Source: an uncultured Amylibacter sp. (GTDB lineage Bacteria > Pseudomonadota > Alphaproteobacteria > Rhodobacterales > Rhodobacteraceae). Taken from it: a stretch of 64,000 nucleotides of DNA. Under the pieces are notes generated by a model. The model was not told where the DNA came from. It did not search any database and saw only the letters and a list, made by a program, of their open reading frames with translations. The position numbers were made by a program, and so were the translations under genes. The stretch is taken from NCBI GenBank assembly GCA_947497475.1, contig CANMGS010000004.1, positions 62,001 to 126,000 of the forward strand. The letters run 5' to 3'. This document shows positions 1 to 8,871 of the stretch, piece after piece. Positions within the stretch are counted from its first letter, which is position 1. Every line of letters starts with the position of its first letter.

Positions 1-1
1 A

Positions 2-460
<459 letters not shown>

Positions 461-462
461 CG

Positions 463-1416
463 GTGGGTTATAATCTATCAGGCAAACGTGTGTATGTTGC
501 GGGCCACCGTGGCATGGTTGGTTCTGCAATTGTACGCCGACTTGCCAACGAAGGGTGTGAGGTTTTAACGGCTACACGTTCTGAGTTGGATTTAAAAAAC
601 CAAGCGGCAGTGAATGCTTGGTTTGAAAAGCAAAAGCCTGATGCGGTTTTTTTAGCAGCAGCAAAGGTTGGTGGCATCCTTGCGAATGATACGATGCCCG
701 CAGATTTTCTGTATGACAATCTGATGATCGAAACCAACATCATCAAAGCGGCATTTGATGTAAATGTCGAAAAGCTTTTGTTCCTTGGGTCTTCGTGCAT
801 CTATCCAAAGTTTGCAGAACAGCCAATCAAGGAAAGTGAGCTGTTAGAGGGCGCACTTGAACCTACGAATGAATGGTACGCGATTGCTAAGATCGCAGGT
901 ATTAAGCTATGCCAAGCTTATCGCAAACAACACGGTGTTGATTATATTTCGGCGATGCCAACAAACTTGTATGGGACTGGCGACAATTATGATTTGCAAA
1001 GCAGTCACGTGATGCCAGCACTAATTCGCAAAGTTTATGATGCAAAATCTGACGGCGCTAAGAACGTTACCATTTGGGGCAGCGGTTCGCCTCTGCGTGA
1101 GTTTATGCATGCTGATGATTGTGCAGATGCGTTGGTTTTTTTAATGCTAAATTATTCTGGCCACGAACATGTTAATGTTGGAAGTGGGCAAGAGGTAAGT
1201 ATCCTAGAGTTAATGCAGATGGTTTGTGATGCCTCTGGATTTCATGGGAATATTATTAAAGATACTTCTAAGCCAGATGGGACGCCGCGTAAGTTGATGG
1301 ATAGTGGTAAGTTACGCGGCCTTGGATGGTTGCCGTCAATCACACTCCAAGATGGTATTGACCGAACAATTTCAGAGTTTCGTAATATTGTAGAAACAGA
1401 AACGTCTAGCAACTAA
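463..1416 (+). CDS. fcl: GDP-L-fucose synthase
   Basis: A 317-residue extended SDR that epimerises and reduces GDP-4-keto-6-deoxy-D-mannose to GDP-L-fucose using NADPH. The N-terminus has the GxxGxxG nucleotide-binding loop (G14, G17, G20) in the family-typical AGHRGMVGSAI context. The catalytic residues are visible as Ser110/Ser111 in GSSCIYP and the YxxxK pair Tyr139/Lys143. Length matches the family (about 310-320 residues). The GTG start at 463 is 2 bp after the gmd stop, so the two are co-transcribed and probably translationally coupled. The 3' end overlaps the convergent SDR gene by 11 bp. The product is an activated sugar for surface polysaccharide. Confidence 0.94.
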   Translation: MGYNLSGKRVYVAGHRGMVGSAIVRRLANEGCEVLTATRSELDLKNQAAVNAWFEKQKPDAVFLAAAKVGGILANDTMPADFLYDNLMIETNIIKAAFDVNVEKLLFLGSSCIYPKFAEQPIKESELLEGALEPTNEWYAIAKIAGIKLCQAYRKQHGVDYISAMPTNLYGTGDNYDLQSSHVMPALIRKVYDAKSDGAKNVTIWGSGSPLREFMHADDCADALVFLMLNYSGHEHVNVGSGQEVSILELMQMVCDASGFHGNIIKDTSKPDGTPRKLMDSGKLRGLGWLPSITLQDGIDRTISEFRNIVETETSSN

Positions 1417-2245
1417 AATCAGTTGGTTTCCCTATAATGCGTGGTGGATCGACTAGATTGTCTGGACGAGCTCCAAAATTTAGTAGGTCTCTACGCTTGT
1501 AAGTATCGGCTATTTCTTCGGCAAGCTTTCGAACGCTTCTACCTATTCCCGTACAAATATTTGATGGGCCTTCAATGGAGCTGAAAGCGCCATCTATAAT
1601 CATTTGTGCAGCATCTTTAACATCAATGAAGTCGCGAATTTGTTGTCCGCTTGTCAAATCAGCTACTTCTCCCTTTTTTAACTTTTCATGTAAAAAAGGC
1701 ACAAGGCGACGCGGGTCTTCGCCTTCGCCATATAAATAGAATACACGGCACCATAAGAATGACGTTTCTGTATTCTCAAAACACTTGGTTAGTGCATTAT
1801 AGGTTTTTACTTTTGCGTCTGAGTATGGAGTTGTTGGTTTTAGAGGCGTTTCAAGAGTTAAGGTTTTCTCTGATATTTCATATTCGATACATGTGCCTAA
1901 GCCGACAAAACGTTTTATCCCACGCTCTTTAGCTGCTTTAGCTAGTTTTATTGTACCGTTTAAACACGCTGTATTTTTTGGCGAGGTTAAGTAAATACCA
2001 GGCTCTGTATACCAAGCGGAATGTATAACAATTTGGATATCACTTAATGCATCGGACCACCAATTGCTATCTTCAGCGAATAGGTCATGTGTTTCAATAA
2101 CATGTGTTTGGCCAGCTTTAATCGTTATACGATCTTGCCAATTTGGGCGTACAACAATTGAAATCTCATGCCCTTGTGCTTCGAGTATTTTTAAAACTTG
2201 TCGCCCAATAAAACCTGTCGCACCAGTTAGTAAAACTTTGGCCAT
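1406..2245 (-). CDS. NAD-dependent epimerase/dehydratase, probable nucleotide-sugar 4-ketoreductase
   Basis: A 279-residue extended SDR with an N-terminal GATGFIG dinucleotide loop (about residues 8-14) and a YSDAK active-site motif. It is the last gene of a five-gene minus-strand operon making a CDP-linked deoxysugar; its start overlaps the stop of the upstream methyltransferase gene by one base (TAATG). In such pathways the last enzyme normally reduces the C4 ketone after epimerisation and methylation, so a CDP-4-keto-sugar reductase is the best inference. Substrate and stereochemistry cannot be read from the sequence. It is slightly shorter than many relatives but shows no break. Its 3' end overlaps the convergent fcl gene by 11 bp. 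Confidence 0.82.
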   Translation of the reverse strand: MAKVLLTGATGFIGRQVLKILEAQGHEISIVVRPNWQDRITIKAGQTHVIETHDLFAEDSNWWSDALSDIQIVIHSAWYTEPGIYLTSPKNTACLNGTIKLAKAAKERGIKRFVGLGTCIEYEISEKTLTLETPLKPTTPYSDAKVKTYNALTKCFENTETSFLWCRVFYLYGEGEDPRRLVPFLHEKLKKGEVADLTSGQQIRDFIDVKDAAQMIIDGAFSSIEGPSNICTGIGRSVRKLAEEIADTYKRRDLLNFGARPDNLVDPPRIIGKPTDFSC

Positions 2246-3468
2246 TAGAGAATCTTTAGCTCAGGGACGGCAACCACAAATTTTGTGCCTTGCTCAGCCA
2301 GATCTGCATTTTGTGCCATGACTTCATCCGCAATATTCCATGGAAGTATGACTAAATAGTCAGGACGCCTTTCTGCCAACACAGAGGGGTGTAATATAGG
2401 GATGTGGCTAGCAGGCATATATTGCCCGATTTTTGCATCGGCTGCATCACAAACAAAAGGCATCAAATCTGGTCTAATACCTGCATAGTTCATCAATGTA
2501 TTACCTTTTGCGGCAGCGCCATAGCCAGCAACAGATTTACCACTTGCCTTTGCATCTAATAAAAAACGTACCAAACCATCTTTGACCGCATTAGCTTTAC
2601 TTTGATAGGATGAATAGATTTCTTCGCTTTGAAGGCCGGCATCAATTTCGGTTGTAAGCATATCAGAAACACTATCGTTTGTATCATGGTTTGCATCTTT
2701 TAAGCAGCCATAAACACGTAAACTGCCACCGTGCGTTGGTAGTTCTTCGACATCAAAAACACGAAGTCCAGCGGCGTTAAAAATTGAGCTTACAGCGCAA
2801 AGAGATAGATATGAGAAGTGTTCATGATAAACTGTATCAAATTGGTTTTGTTGTATGAGTTGCATAAGATGAGGGAATTCGAATGTAACCACACCATCTT
2901 TTTTTAATAATGCTGAAACGCCTTTAGTGAAATCATTGATATCAGGTACGTGAGCAAAGACATTGTTCCCCAAAATAAGATCGGCTTTCTGATTGTTACT
3001 GGCCATGCGCTGGCCAACACTGTGACCAAAAAATTCTTGGCTTACAGGCACGCCAATTTTTTCGGCTGCTTCTGCTGTACTTTTTGTAGGTTCGATACCC
3101 AAGCAGGGTATGTTAGCTGCAACGAAGTTTTTCAGTAAATAGCCATCATTGGAAGCAAGTTCTACTACGAAACTGTCTGAGGATAGATTGAGGCGCTTTG
3201 TAATCATATCACAATAGGCGGCAGCGTGATTAAGCCACCCTTTTGAAGTGGATGAGAAGTAAGCATAATCTTCACTAAACAAGGCATCTGCTTCTGCATA
3301 ATCTTCTGTTTGAACCAACCAACAGTTCGTACATGTCAGGATGCGTAATGGGTAAGTGACTTCTGGTTTGCGCAGATCCTCAGCCTTCAAATAAGCATTA
3401 GAAGGTGGTGCATTTCCGAGGTCTAAGAATTCTAAAGTAAGTTCAGCTTGGCAATGACGACATTTCAT
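2245..3468 (-). CDS. SAM-dependent sugar C-methyltransferase with N-terminal zinc-binding domain
   Basis: A 407-residue protein with the three-part layout of the TylC3/NovU type of nucleotide-sugar C-methyltransferases. A small N-terminal zinc domain carries two CxxC pairs (Cys3/Cys6 and a second pair near residue 46). A central class I SAM-binding Rossmann domain follows, with the ELASNDGYLL glycine-loop equivalent and GNNVFAHVPD. The C-terminal domain carries the GYGAAAKGNTLMNY segment typical of this family. Known members methylate C3 of a 4-keto-6-deoxy sugar nucleotide. Position between an RfbC-like epimerase (4-bp overlap) and an SDR reductase agrees with this. The exact methylated carbon is inference. 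Confidence 0.88.
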   Translation of the reverse strand: MKCRHCQAELTLEFLDLGNAPPSNAYLKAEDLRKPEVTYPLRILTCTNCWLVQTEDYAEADALFSEDYAYFSSTSKGWLNHAAAYCDMITKRLNLSSDSFVVELASNDGYLLKNFVAANIPCLGIEPTKSTAEAAEKIGVPVSQEFFGHSVGQRMASNNQKADLILGNNVFAHVPDINDFTKGVSALLKKDGVVTFEFPHLMQLIQQNQFDTVYHEHFSYLSLCAVSSIFNAAGLRVFDVEELPTHGGSLRVYGCLKDANHDTNDSVSDMLTTEIDAGLQSEEIYSSYQSKANAVKDGLVRFLLDAKASGKSVAGYGAAAKGNTLMNYAGIRPDLMPFVCDAADAKIGQYMPASHIPILHPSVLAERRPDYLVILPWNIADEVMAQNADLAEQGTKFVVAVPELKIL

Positions 3469-4013
3469 AATTTGATCGGTTCTGTTGTTTTAAGTGGTGG
3501 GTGTGTTTTATCGCGTTCAGATATGGATGCAAAGGCTAGGGGCCATTTAATGCCCAACTCTGGATCATCCAGCTTAAGCCCTGCTTCTAAATCTGGTTTG
3601 TAAAATTCTGAATGCATGTAATGCATTTCAACATGATCAGTCAGTGTTTGAAAGCCATGCGCGCAGCCCATCGGAATATACGCCATTTCTAATGCATCAC
3701 TATCTAATATAACACTGCATGTTTTTCCAAAGGTCGGCGAGCCTTCGCGTATATCTGTAAAAACATCAAAAACTTTGCCTCGGACACAGCGTACAAGTTT
3801 TATTTCTGCAAAAGGAGGGCGTTGGTAATGCAGTCCGCGAACAGTTCCTGTTTCTGTACTGATCGATGTATTCATTTGAACCCAATTTGTATTCAATCCA
3901 TTAGCTTCGAAACTTTCGGCGCAATAAACACGTGCAAAAGCACCACGATTATCCCCAAGCTTTTTGGGAGTAATCTTATAAGCGCCAGCTATGTTAAGGG
4001 CCTCGAACTTCAT
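3465..4013 (-). CDS. RfbC-family nucleotide-4-keto-6-deoxysugar 3,5-epimerase
   Basis: A 182-residue cupin of the dTDP-4-dehydrorhamnose 3,5-epimerase family. The conserved core includes RGLHYQ, which carries the active-site His, then KLVRCVRGKVFDVFTDIR and the later PMGCAHGFQTL. Members epimerise C3 and/or C5 of 4-keto-6-deoxy sugar nucleotides. Because it sits between rfbG (4-bp overlap) and a C-methyltransferase (4-bp overlap), its substrate is most likely CDP-4-keto-6-deoxyglucose rather than the dTDP sugar; no rmlA, rmlB or rmlD is present in the window. I therefore leave the symbol empty. Confidence 0.87.
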   Translation of the reverse strand: MKFEALNIAGAYKITPKKLGDNRGAFARVYCAESFEANGLNTNWVQMNTSISTETGTVRGLHYQRPPFAEIKLVRCVRGKVFDVFTDIREGSPTFGKTCSVILDSDALEMAYIPMGCAHGFQTLTDHVEMHYMHSEFYKPDLEAGLKLDDPELGIKWPLAFASISERDKTHPPLKTTEPIKL

Positions 4014-5071
4014 GCGGTTTCGTACGTTTTAATATGGTCTTGAGTAACTTCTAAAGGTGATGTGCCGTTATCAACCTTTTTGTACCATTCCATTGTCTTG
4101 GATATAGCTGTGTCAAAATCCCATTTGGGTTGCCAAGCAAGTTGAGAGCGAGCTTTATCTATTGTTAGTTTTAGTAATCCAGCTTCATGTGGCGCAGTTT
4201 TATCAATATTTGTATGATACGTACCTGGCCATGTTTTTAGTGCAGTCTGGATGACGTCTTCTACTGTGCGATTGTCACTGGCATCTGGTCCAAAGTTAAA
4301 AGCAGTAGCGTATTGGGCGTCTTTGCTAAGATTTTCTGCTAAGATCATATATCCAGATAAAGGTTCCAATACATGCTGCCATGGACGCACAGCTCCTGGA
4401 TTGCGTGTCTCGATTGAGCGTTTTTCCATAAGAGCACGTGCGATATCTGGTACCAGTCTATTCTCACACCAATCGCCGCCGCCGATCACATTACCTGCTC
4501 TGGCTGAGGCTATTTGAATTGGTAGGTTTTCTTGGGCAAATAAAGAACGATAGCTATTAATTACAAGCTCAGTGCCTGCCTTGCTTGCACTATAAGGATC
4601 GACGCCACCTAAGCGGTCTGTTTCGCGATATGCATGTTCCCATTCGTTGTTTTGGTATACTTTATCTGTAGTAACAGCCACAACAGTGCAGGGGTGTTTT
4701 GTTGTGCGGAGAGCTTCCAGTAAGTTTGCTGTACCTAATACGTTTGTGTTCCAAGTTGACAGAGTTTCTGTATAGCTTCGTAAAACCAAAGATTGTGCTG
4801 CTAAGTGAAAAACGAAATCTGCTTTCACATCATCGACATAAGCCGCCAAGTTTGAAGCATCACATATGTCACCAATACTGTGATGTGTTTTTTGGTCTAG
4901 CTCTAATTGTGAAAATAATGATGGTGTTGTGTCTGGTTCTAGTGAGTAACCGTAAACTTCAGCGCCCATCTGATTTAGCCATAAAGACAGCCAACTGCCT
5001 TTGAAACCAGTATGTCCAGTGAGAAGGACGCGTTTATTTTTCCAAAATTTATTCAAGACCAAATTTTCCAC
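4010..5071 (-). CDS. rfbG: CDP-glucose 4,6-dehydratase
   Basis: A 353-residue extended SDR converting CDP-D-glucose to CDP-4-keto-6-deoxy-D-glucose, the branch point to CDP-linked deoxysugars. The family-specific N-terminus FWKNKRVLLTGHTGFKGSW is present, with the GHTGFKG loop near residue 20, plus TTDKVYQN with the active-site Thr/Asp and Lys, the YSASK catalytic motif in DPYSASKAG, and RAGNVIGGGDW. Length is typical. It overlaps the upstream rfbF gene by 19 bp and the downstream epimerase gene by 4 bp, so all are one transcript. Confidence 0.94.
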   Translation of the reverse strand: MENLVLNKFWKNKRVLLTGHTGFKGSWLSLWLNQMGAEVYGYSLEPDTTPSLFSQLELDQKTHHSIGDICDASNLAAYVDDVKADFVFHLAAQSLVLRSYTETLSTWNTNVLGTANLLEALRTTKHPCTVVAVTTDKVYQNNEWEHAYRETDRLGGVDPYSASKAGTELVINSYRSLFAQENLPIQIASARAGNVIGGGDWCENRLVPDIARALMEKRSIETRNPGAVRPWQHVLEPLSGYMILAENLSKDAQYATAFNFGPDASDNRTVEDVIQTALKTWPGTYHTNIDKTAPHEAGLLKLTIDKARSQLAWQPKWDFDTAISKTMEWYKKVDNGTSPLEVTQDHIKTYETA

Positions 5072-5823
5072 GGAGCATTACCGTTGCTCCATAAATCCTC
5101 AAGATGGTTTTTATCACGCAAAGTATCCATAGCTGCCCAAAAGCCATCATGCTTGCGGACAGACAGTTGCCCATCATCTGCAAGACCTATTAGTGGTTCT
5201 TGCTCGAATATCGTCTCGTCATCTGTGATGCGATCTATTACGGAAGGTTCGCATACCATAAACCCACCGCTAACCCATTGACCGTCGCCTTTTGGTTTTT
5301 CTAGGAATTTGTTTACTTGGTTGTCTTTTATATCCAAAGATCCAAAACGGCCTGCTGGCTGTACTGCAGAAATTGTTGCGTCTCGTCCTTCGGCTTTGTG
5401 GAATTTTATTAGGCTTGCGATATCAATGTTACTTACGCCGTCACCGTAAGTTAGACAAAATGTATCATCTAAGTGCTCTCTCACACGTTTAATGCGGCCA
5501 CCTGTTTGAGTAAGCTCACCCGTATCTATAAGTGTTACATTCCAAGCTTCAGCACGTTGACGATGTACTTTCATTTCATTTTTTGCCATGTCGAAAGTGA
5601 CATCTGACATGTGCAAAAAGTAATTCGCAAAGTACTCTTTTATTTGATAGCCACGATAGCCACAGCATATAACAAAATCATTTATACCATGTGCTGAGTA
5701 AATTTTCATAATGTGCCAAAGTATTGGTCTGCCGCCGATTTCAATCATCGGTTTTGGTTTCATATGAGATTCTTCGCTTATGCGCGTCCCTAAACCTCCA
5801 GCAAGAATGACTGCTTTAACCAT
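5053..5823 (-). CDS. rfbF: glucose-1-phosphate cytidylyltransferase
   Basis: A 256-residue nucleotidyltransferase making CDP-glucose from CTP and glucose-1-phosphate. The N-terminus has the signature LAGGLGTRISEE and MKPKPMIEIGGRPILWHIM, the form that separates RfbF from RmlA and GalU. Further family blocks are GYRGYQIKEYF, TYGDGVSNID with the metal-binding Asp, and SGGFMVCEP. It is the first gene of the CDP-sugar operon reading left on the minus strand. A 7-bp inverted repeat (GGTATCT at 5824-5830 with AGATACC at 5855-5861) lies directly upstream of its start, over the ribosome-binding region, and might affect expression. Confidence 0.94.
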   Translation of the reverse strand: MVKAVILAGGLGTRISEESHMKPKPMIEIGGRPILWHIMKIYSAHGINDFVICCGYRGYQIKEYFANYFLHMSDVTFDMAKNEMKVHRQRAEAWNVTLIDTGELTQTGGRIKRVREHLDDTFCLTYGDGVSNIDIASLIKFHKAEGRDATISAVQPAGRFGSLDIKDNQVNKFLEKPKGDGQWVSGGFMVCEPSVIDRITDDETIFEQEPLIGLADDGQLSVRKHDGFWAAMDTLRDKNHLEDLWSNGNAPWKIWS

Positions 5824-6066
5824 GGTATCTCTCTATATGTTTTAACTTATACGCAGATACCAAATGGGTTGGTCAAATGATAGGAGAAAATTTAGCTGAT
5901 ATAGCAAAGAAGCTGGCTTTGATTATAATTGTTTTGATGTGCGATGATTGCTTGTTGCTTAATGAGTGTAATAACTGAAGATTCCATTGCTTTGCATACA
6001 TCTGTATTATAATGACCATTATTAACCAATGCTAATATTAGCTAAATTTTATACGGAGATTGATGA

Positions 6067-6918
6067 ATGCAAAAATTGGTAAGCTCAAAAGAAGCATTTG
6101 AAAATTCTCCTTATAGAAGTGTTAAATGGTCAACATACTTCCATGTTTATGATCAGCTTTTTGGCAAGTACCGGGGCACTGATGTTACATTTGTGGAAAT
6201 TGGTGTGCTTGATGGTGGCTCCTTATTCATGTGGCGTGAATTTTTTGGACCAAAGGCAAGAATAATTGGCATTGAATTCAACCCTGGTGCTAAAAAGTGG
6301 GAAGATCATGGTTTTGAAATATACATAGGTGATCAAACGGATAAAGATTTCTGGAATAAATTTTATTCAGAAATCGGCCCAGTAGATGTTTTATTGGATG
6401 ATGGCGGGCATACGTTTGATCAACAAATAATTACAGTAGAATGTGCAATGAATAACATCACGGACGGCGGGTTAATCGTTGTCGAAGATACGCATTCAAG
6501 CTACCAGAAAAATTTCTATGGCCCTAGTAAGCTATCCTTTATTGAATACGCAAAGAATTTAGTAGATGGCGTGAATTACCGCCACGCAACTTTAAAAACT
6601 GTTCACCCTTTTGAGAGTGTTATTCAGTCAGTTCAGTTTTTTGAATCTATCGTCTCGTTTCATGTTTCAAAATTATTATCAGAGCAAGAATGCGAGTTTG
6701 TTGATAATGGAGGAGAAAGAGCGGATTCTGAAGATTTCAGATATGAAGCAACACGTTTTAAAGCACTCGAGGATCTTGGGGACAAATTTGCATTTTTTTC
6801 TGAAATCCCTGTAATTGGTAGATTTTTGCGTAAACCCTATCGGTTTTTAATGCGCAATTTGCGTAAATATCAGGCTGCAAAAATCAGGGGAACTCTTAAG
6901 GAATATTTTAAATACTAA
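6067..6918 (+). CDS. class I SAM-dependent methyltransferase, CmcI/macrocin-type
   Basis: A 283-residue methyltransferase whose N-terminal two-thirds hold a Rossmann SAM domain: VEIGVLDGGSL as the glycine loop (about residues 43-53), an acidic residue after IIGIEFNP, and the family motif LLDDGGHTFDQQ. The latter, with IVVEDTH, marks the group that includes cephalosporin hydroxylase-like and macrocin O-methyltransferase-like proteins. The C-terminal third is basic and may associate with membrane. It is alone on the plus strand between the CDP-sugar operon and glycosyltransferases, so a sugar or glycan O-methylation role is inferred. The ATG at 6067 has a GGAG-type site just upstream. The same domain type recurs fused to a glycosyltransferase at 39838-41436. 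Confidence 0.78.
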   Translation: MQKLVSSKEAFENSPYRSVKWSTYFHVYDQLFGKYRGTDVTFVEIGVLDGGSLFMWREFFGPKARIIGIEFNPGAKKWEDHGFEIYIGDQTDKDFWNKFYSEIGPVDVLLDDGGHTFDQQIITVECAMNNITDGGLIVVEDTHSSYQKNFYGPSKLSFIEYAKNLVDGVNYRHATLKTVHPFESVIQSVQFFESIVSFHVSKLLSEQECEFVDNGGERADSEDFRYEATRFKALEDLGDKFAFFSEIPVIGRFLRKPYRFLMRNLRKYQAAKIRGTLKEYFKY

Positions 6919-6940
6919 ATATTCTAATACAAAGGCTATA

Positions 6941-7840
6941 TCACTTGTGGATTCCGAGTGCAGATTTCAACAATTTTTCGATTGAATATGTTGTATCATG
7001 AGCTGAGGTTTTATAACAAAGCATGAAATAGGCTAAGTTAAAATACCGTTTATGATCTAAAACTTGTGTTTTATATTTCCATATTTCTTTGAAATATTTT
7101 TGCCTTGCTTTTATACGATTGAGAATGCCTTTTTCAGTATATTTTTCATACGATGCAGAGCCAGTACGACAATAAAATATTGTATTTGGCACATGTATTA
7201 GTTGTTGATTTAAGATGTATTTTAATACGATTAAACGATCTCCTGCCCACATGTTTGGGTATGTGGTTAACGTCTCAATAATGGTATTTGATATGCCCGA
7301 ACGATATACCCCATAAAACCAGGAAGCGGGGAACATAATCTTTTTGAAATCCCTGCTAAAAGTTCCCCAATATTTACGCTCAATAATATTATAGTTAACA
7401 GGCACTTTTCGAGGGTTAATAATAATACCCATTTCATCCACTTCATCGAAAAAACACACGTCACTTACGGCAAGGTTTTTTTTGGGGTTTTTTATTAGAG
7501 CATCCGTTAGCGACTTCATATAATCTAGTGATGTTTCATCGTCATAAGCGCGTAGGGCAAAATAAGTACCTCGACCTGATATAGCTTTGATGGTCCTTAA
7601 AAAATTTTCATACATTGATAGAAATGTTTCACTTTCAGAAATAGAAAAACGACTATCCTTTTTGCAAAAATCTTTAACTACCCTATCTGTTCCATCCGTT
7701 GATTTATTTTCGAAAATGATGACTTCAAAATCAAGATGAGTTTGCTTTGCTAGATTATTAAGGCATTCGGCTATATGGGTTGCTCCATTGTGTACAGGGA
7801 TGCCTATTGTTAGCTGAGGATACGAACGGGGCATATTCAT
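6941..7840 (-). CDS. glycosyltransferase family 2
   Basis: A 299-residue GT-A fold glycosyltransferase. Near the N-terminus the typical opening LTIGIPVHNGATHIAECL is seen, followed by VIIFENKSTDGT (nucleotide binding) and an acidic RAYDDET cluster near residue 119, the likely DxD equivalent. There is no obvious transmembrane segment, so it is probably a cytoplasmic enzyme adding a sugar to a lipid-linked or LPS acceptor. Donor and acceptor cannot be read. It overlaps the upstream gene by 4 bp; the ATG two codons later (7834) is an alternative start. Confidence 0.85.
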   Translation of the reverse strand: MNMPRSYPQLTIGIPVHNGATHIAECLNNLAKQTHLDFEVIIFENKSTDGTDRVVKDFCKKDSRFSISESETFLSMYENFLRTIKAISGRGTYFALRAYDDETSLDYMKSLTDALIKNPKKNLAVSDVCFFDEVDEMGIIINPRKVPVNYNIIERKYWGTFSRDFKKIMFPASWFYGVYRSGISNTIIETLTTYPNMWAGDRLIVLKYILNQQLIHVPNTIFYCRTGSASYEKYTEKGILNRIKARQKYFKEIWKYKTQVLDHKRYFNLAYFMLCYKTSAHDTTYSIEKLLKSALGIHK

Positions 7841-8739
7841 AATGCTTTCTCTATTGCATGGAATGTTTTGCGCGACTTTTTCAGATTATATATAAAACGC
7901 TTTATAGTATATGAAGCACGACCGCGCTTATCTGGGTTTGGTCCAGGGTCAAGTAGATGCCATGCCATGATGTGTAGCCACATTTTTTTAATCTTATCGG
8001 CGTTTGAATAATCTCGTGTACGGTTATCGGCAATTATTAAGTTTTGTTGACCAAAGCTACGAAATGTTGCGGATTCTTTCCAATCATCTTCTAAATAAGA
8101 AAGGCCGTTTTTACCTACAACCTTAATATTTAAGTTATTTGCTTTTACTTGAGAGTAAAGAGATGTAGGTCCGGCCTCAAATGTTAATCCATCCTCTGGA
8201 CCACCCCAATTTAATGATTTTAAAAAGCTCAATTGCCCATAAAAAGCATTGGTTCTTAAGTGGCTATTTGGCCATTGTTCGGTTTTATCACGACGTTCCC
8301 ATGATCCAGTAGCGCCAACAATTCCCGTAGTTTTGCATTTTAATGAAGCATCGAATTTTTTGAGCCATTCATTACAGAGCACTTCGGAGCTAGAGTTTAA
8401 AAATAAAATATTTTCAAATGCGCTTGGTAAATTGAAGGTTATATTCTTGTAGGAAAATATATCTTTACCCTTATTGGGGATATAAACTTTTTCACATTTG
8501 ATATTTTCTAAAATACTAATGTATTTACTAAGAACTTCATCGTTATTTTCAAAGCCTTTGAAAGCAATTATTAATTGATGCTTTATGCCTGGGTGAAACT
8601 TTTTATAGCTTTTGATGAAGGTTTGGAATTGCTCAAAACCTGATCCTACCCAAACTAAATGAACAACAGCAATTGAACTAAACACAGAAACGTCTGTTAG
8701 TGATTTTAAACAAGATGGTTTTGAATTTGACGTTTCCAT
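7837..8739 (-). CDS. putative glycosyltransferase-like protein, uncharacterised
   Basis: A 300-residue protein I do not recognise by name. It has features of a GT-A-like glycosyltransferase: an early VVHLVWVGSGFEQF strand-loop, the segment FENILFLNSSSEVLCNEW, which resembles the region after nucleotide-sugar binding, GIVGATGSW, and an acidic EAGPTSLY block. A clear DxD is lacking, so it could be a degenerate or divergent enzyme. It overlaps the family 2 glycosyltransferase gene by 4 bp and must be co-translated with it, which supports a role in the same glycan. Function is inference from context. Confidence 0.6.
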   Translation of the reverse strand: METSNSKPSCLKSLTDVSVFSSIAVVHLVWVGSGFEQFQTFIKSYKKFHPGIKHQLIIAFKGFENNDEVLSKYISILENIKCEKVYIPNKGKDIFSYKNITFNLPSAFENILFLNSSSEVLCNEWLKKFDASLKCKTTGIVGATGSWERRDKTEQWPNSHLRTNAFYGQLSFLKSLNWGGPEDGLTFEAGPTSLYSQVKANNLNIKVVGKNGLSYLEDDWKESATFRSFGQQNLIIADNRTRDYSNADKIKKMWLHIMAWHLLDPGPNPDKRGRASYTIKRFIYNLKKSRKTFHAIEKAL

Positions 8740-8871
8740 AGTGAAATTCTCACCGCCTCAGAAATATAGCTCCAAATCTGGAATACAAAGTATTCTGACT
8801 TTTAACAACGAATTATATAATATTTATTGGCTCTATATAAAAGTGGATAAGAACCGTGAACTTTAGCGTGT

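Noticed and set aside
3465-4013. rfbC of dTDP-rhamnose synthesis
   Set aside because: The family matches, but no dTDP-glucose genes are present and it overlaps rfbG, so a CDP-sugar substrate is more likely.
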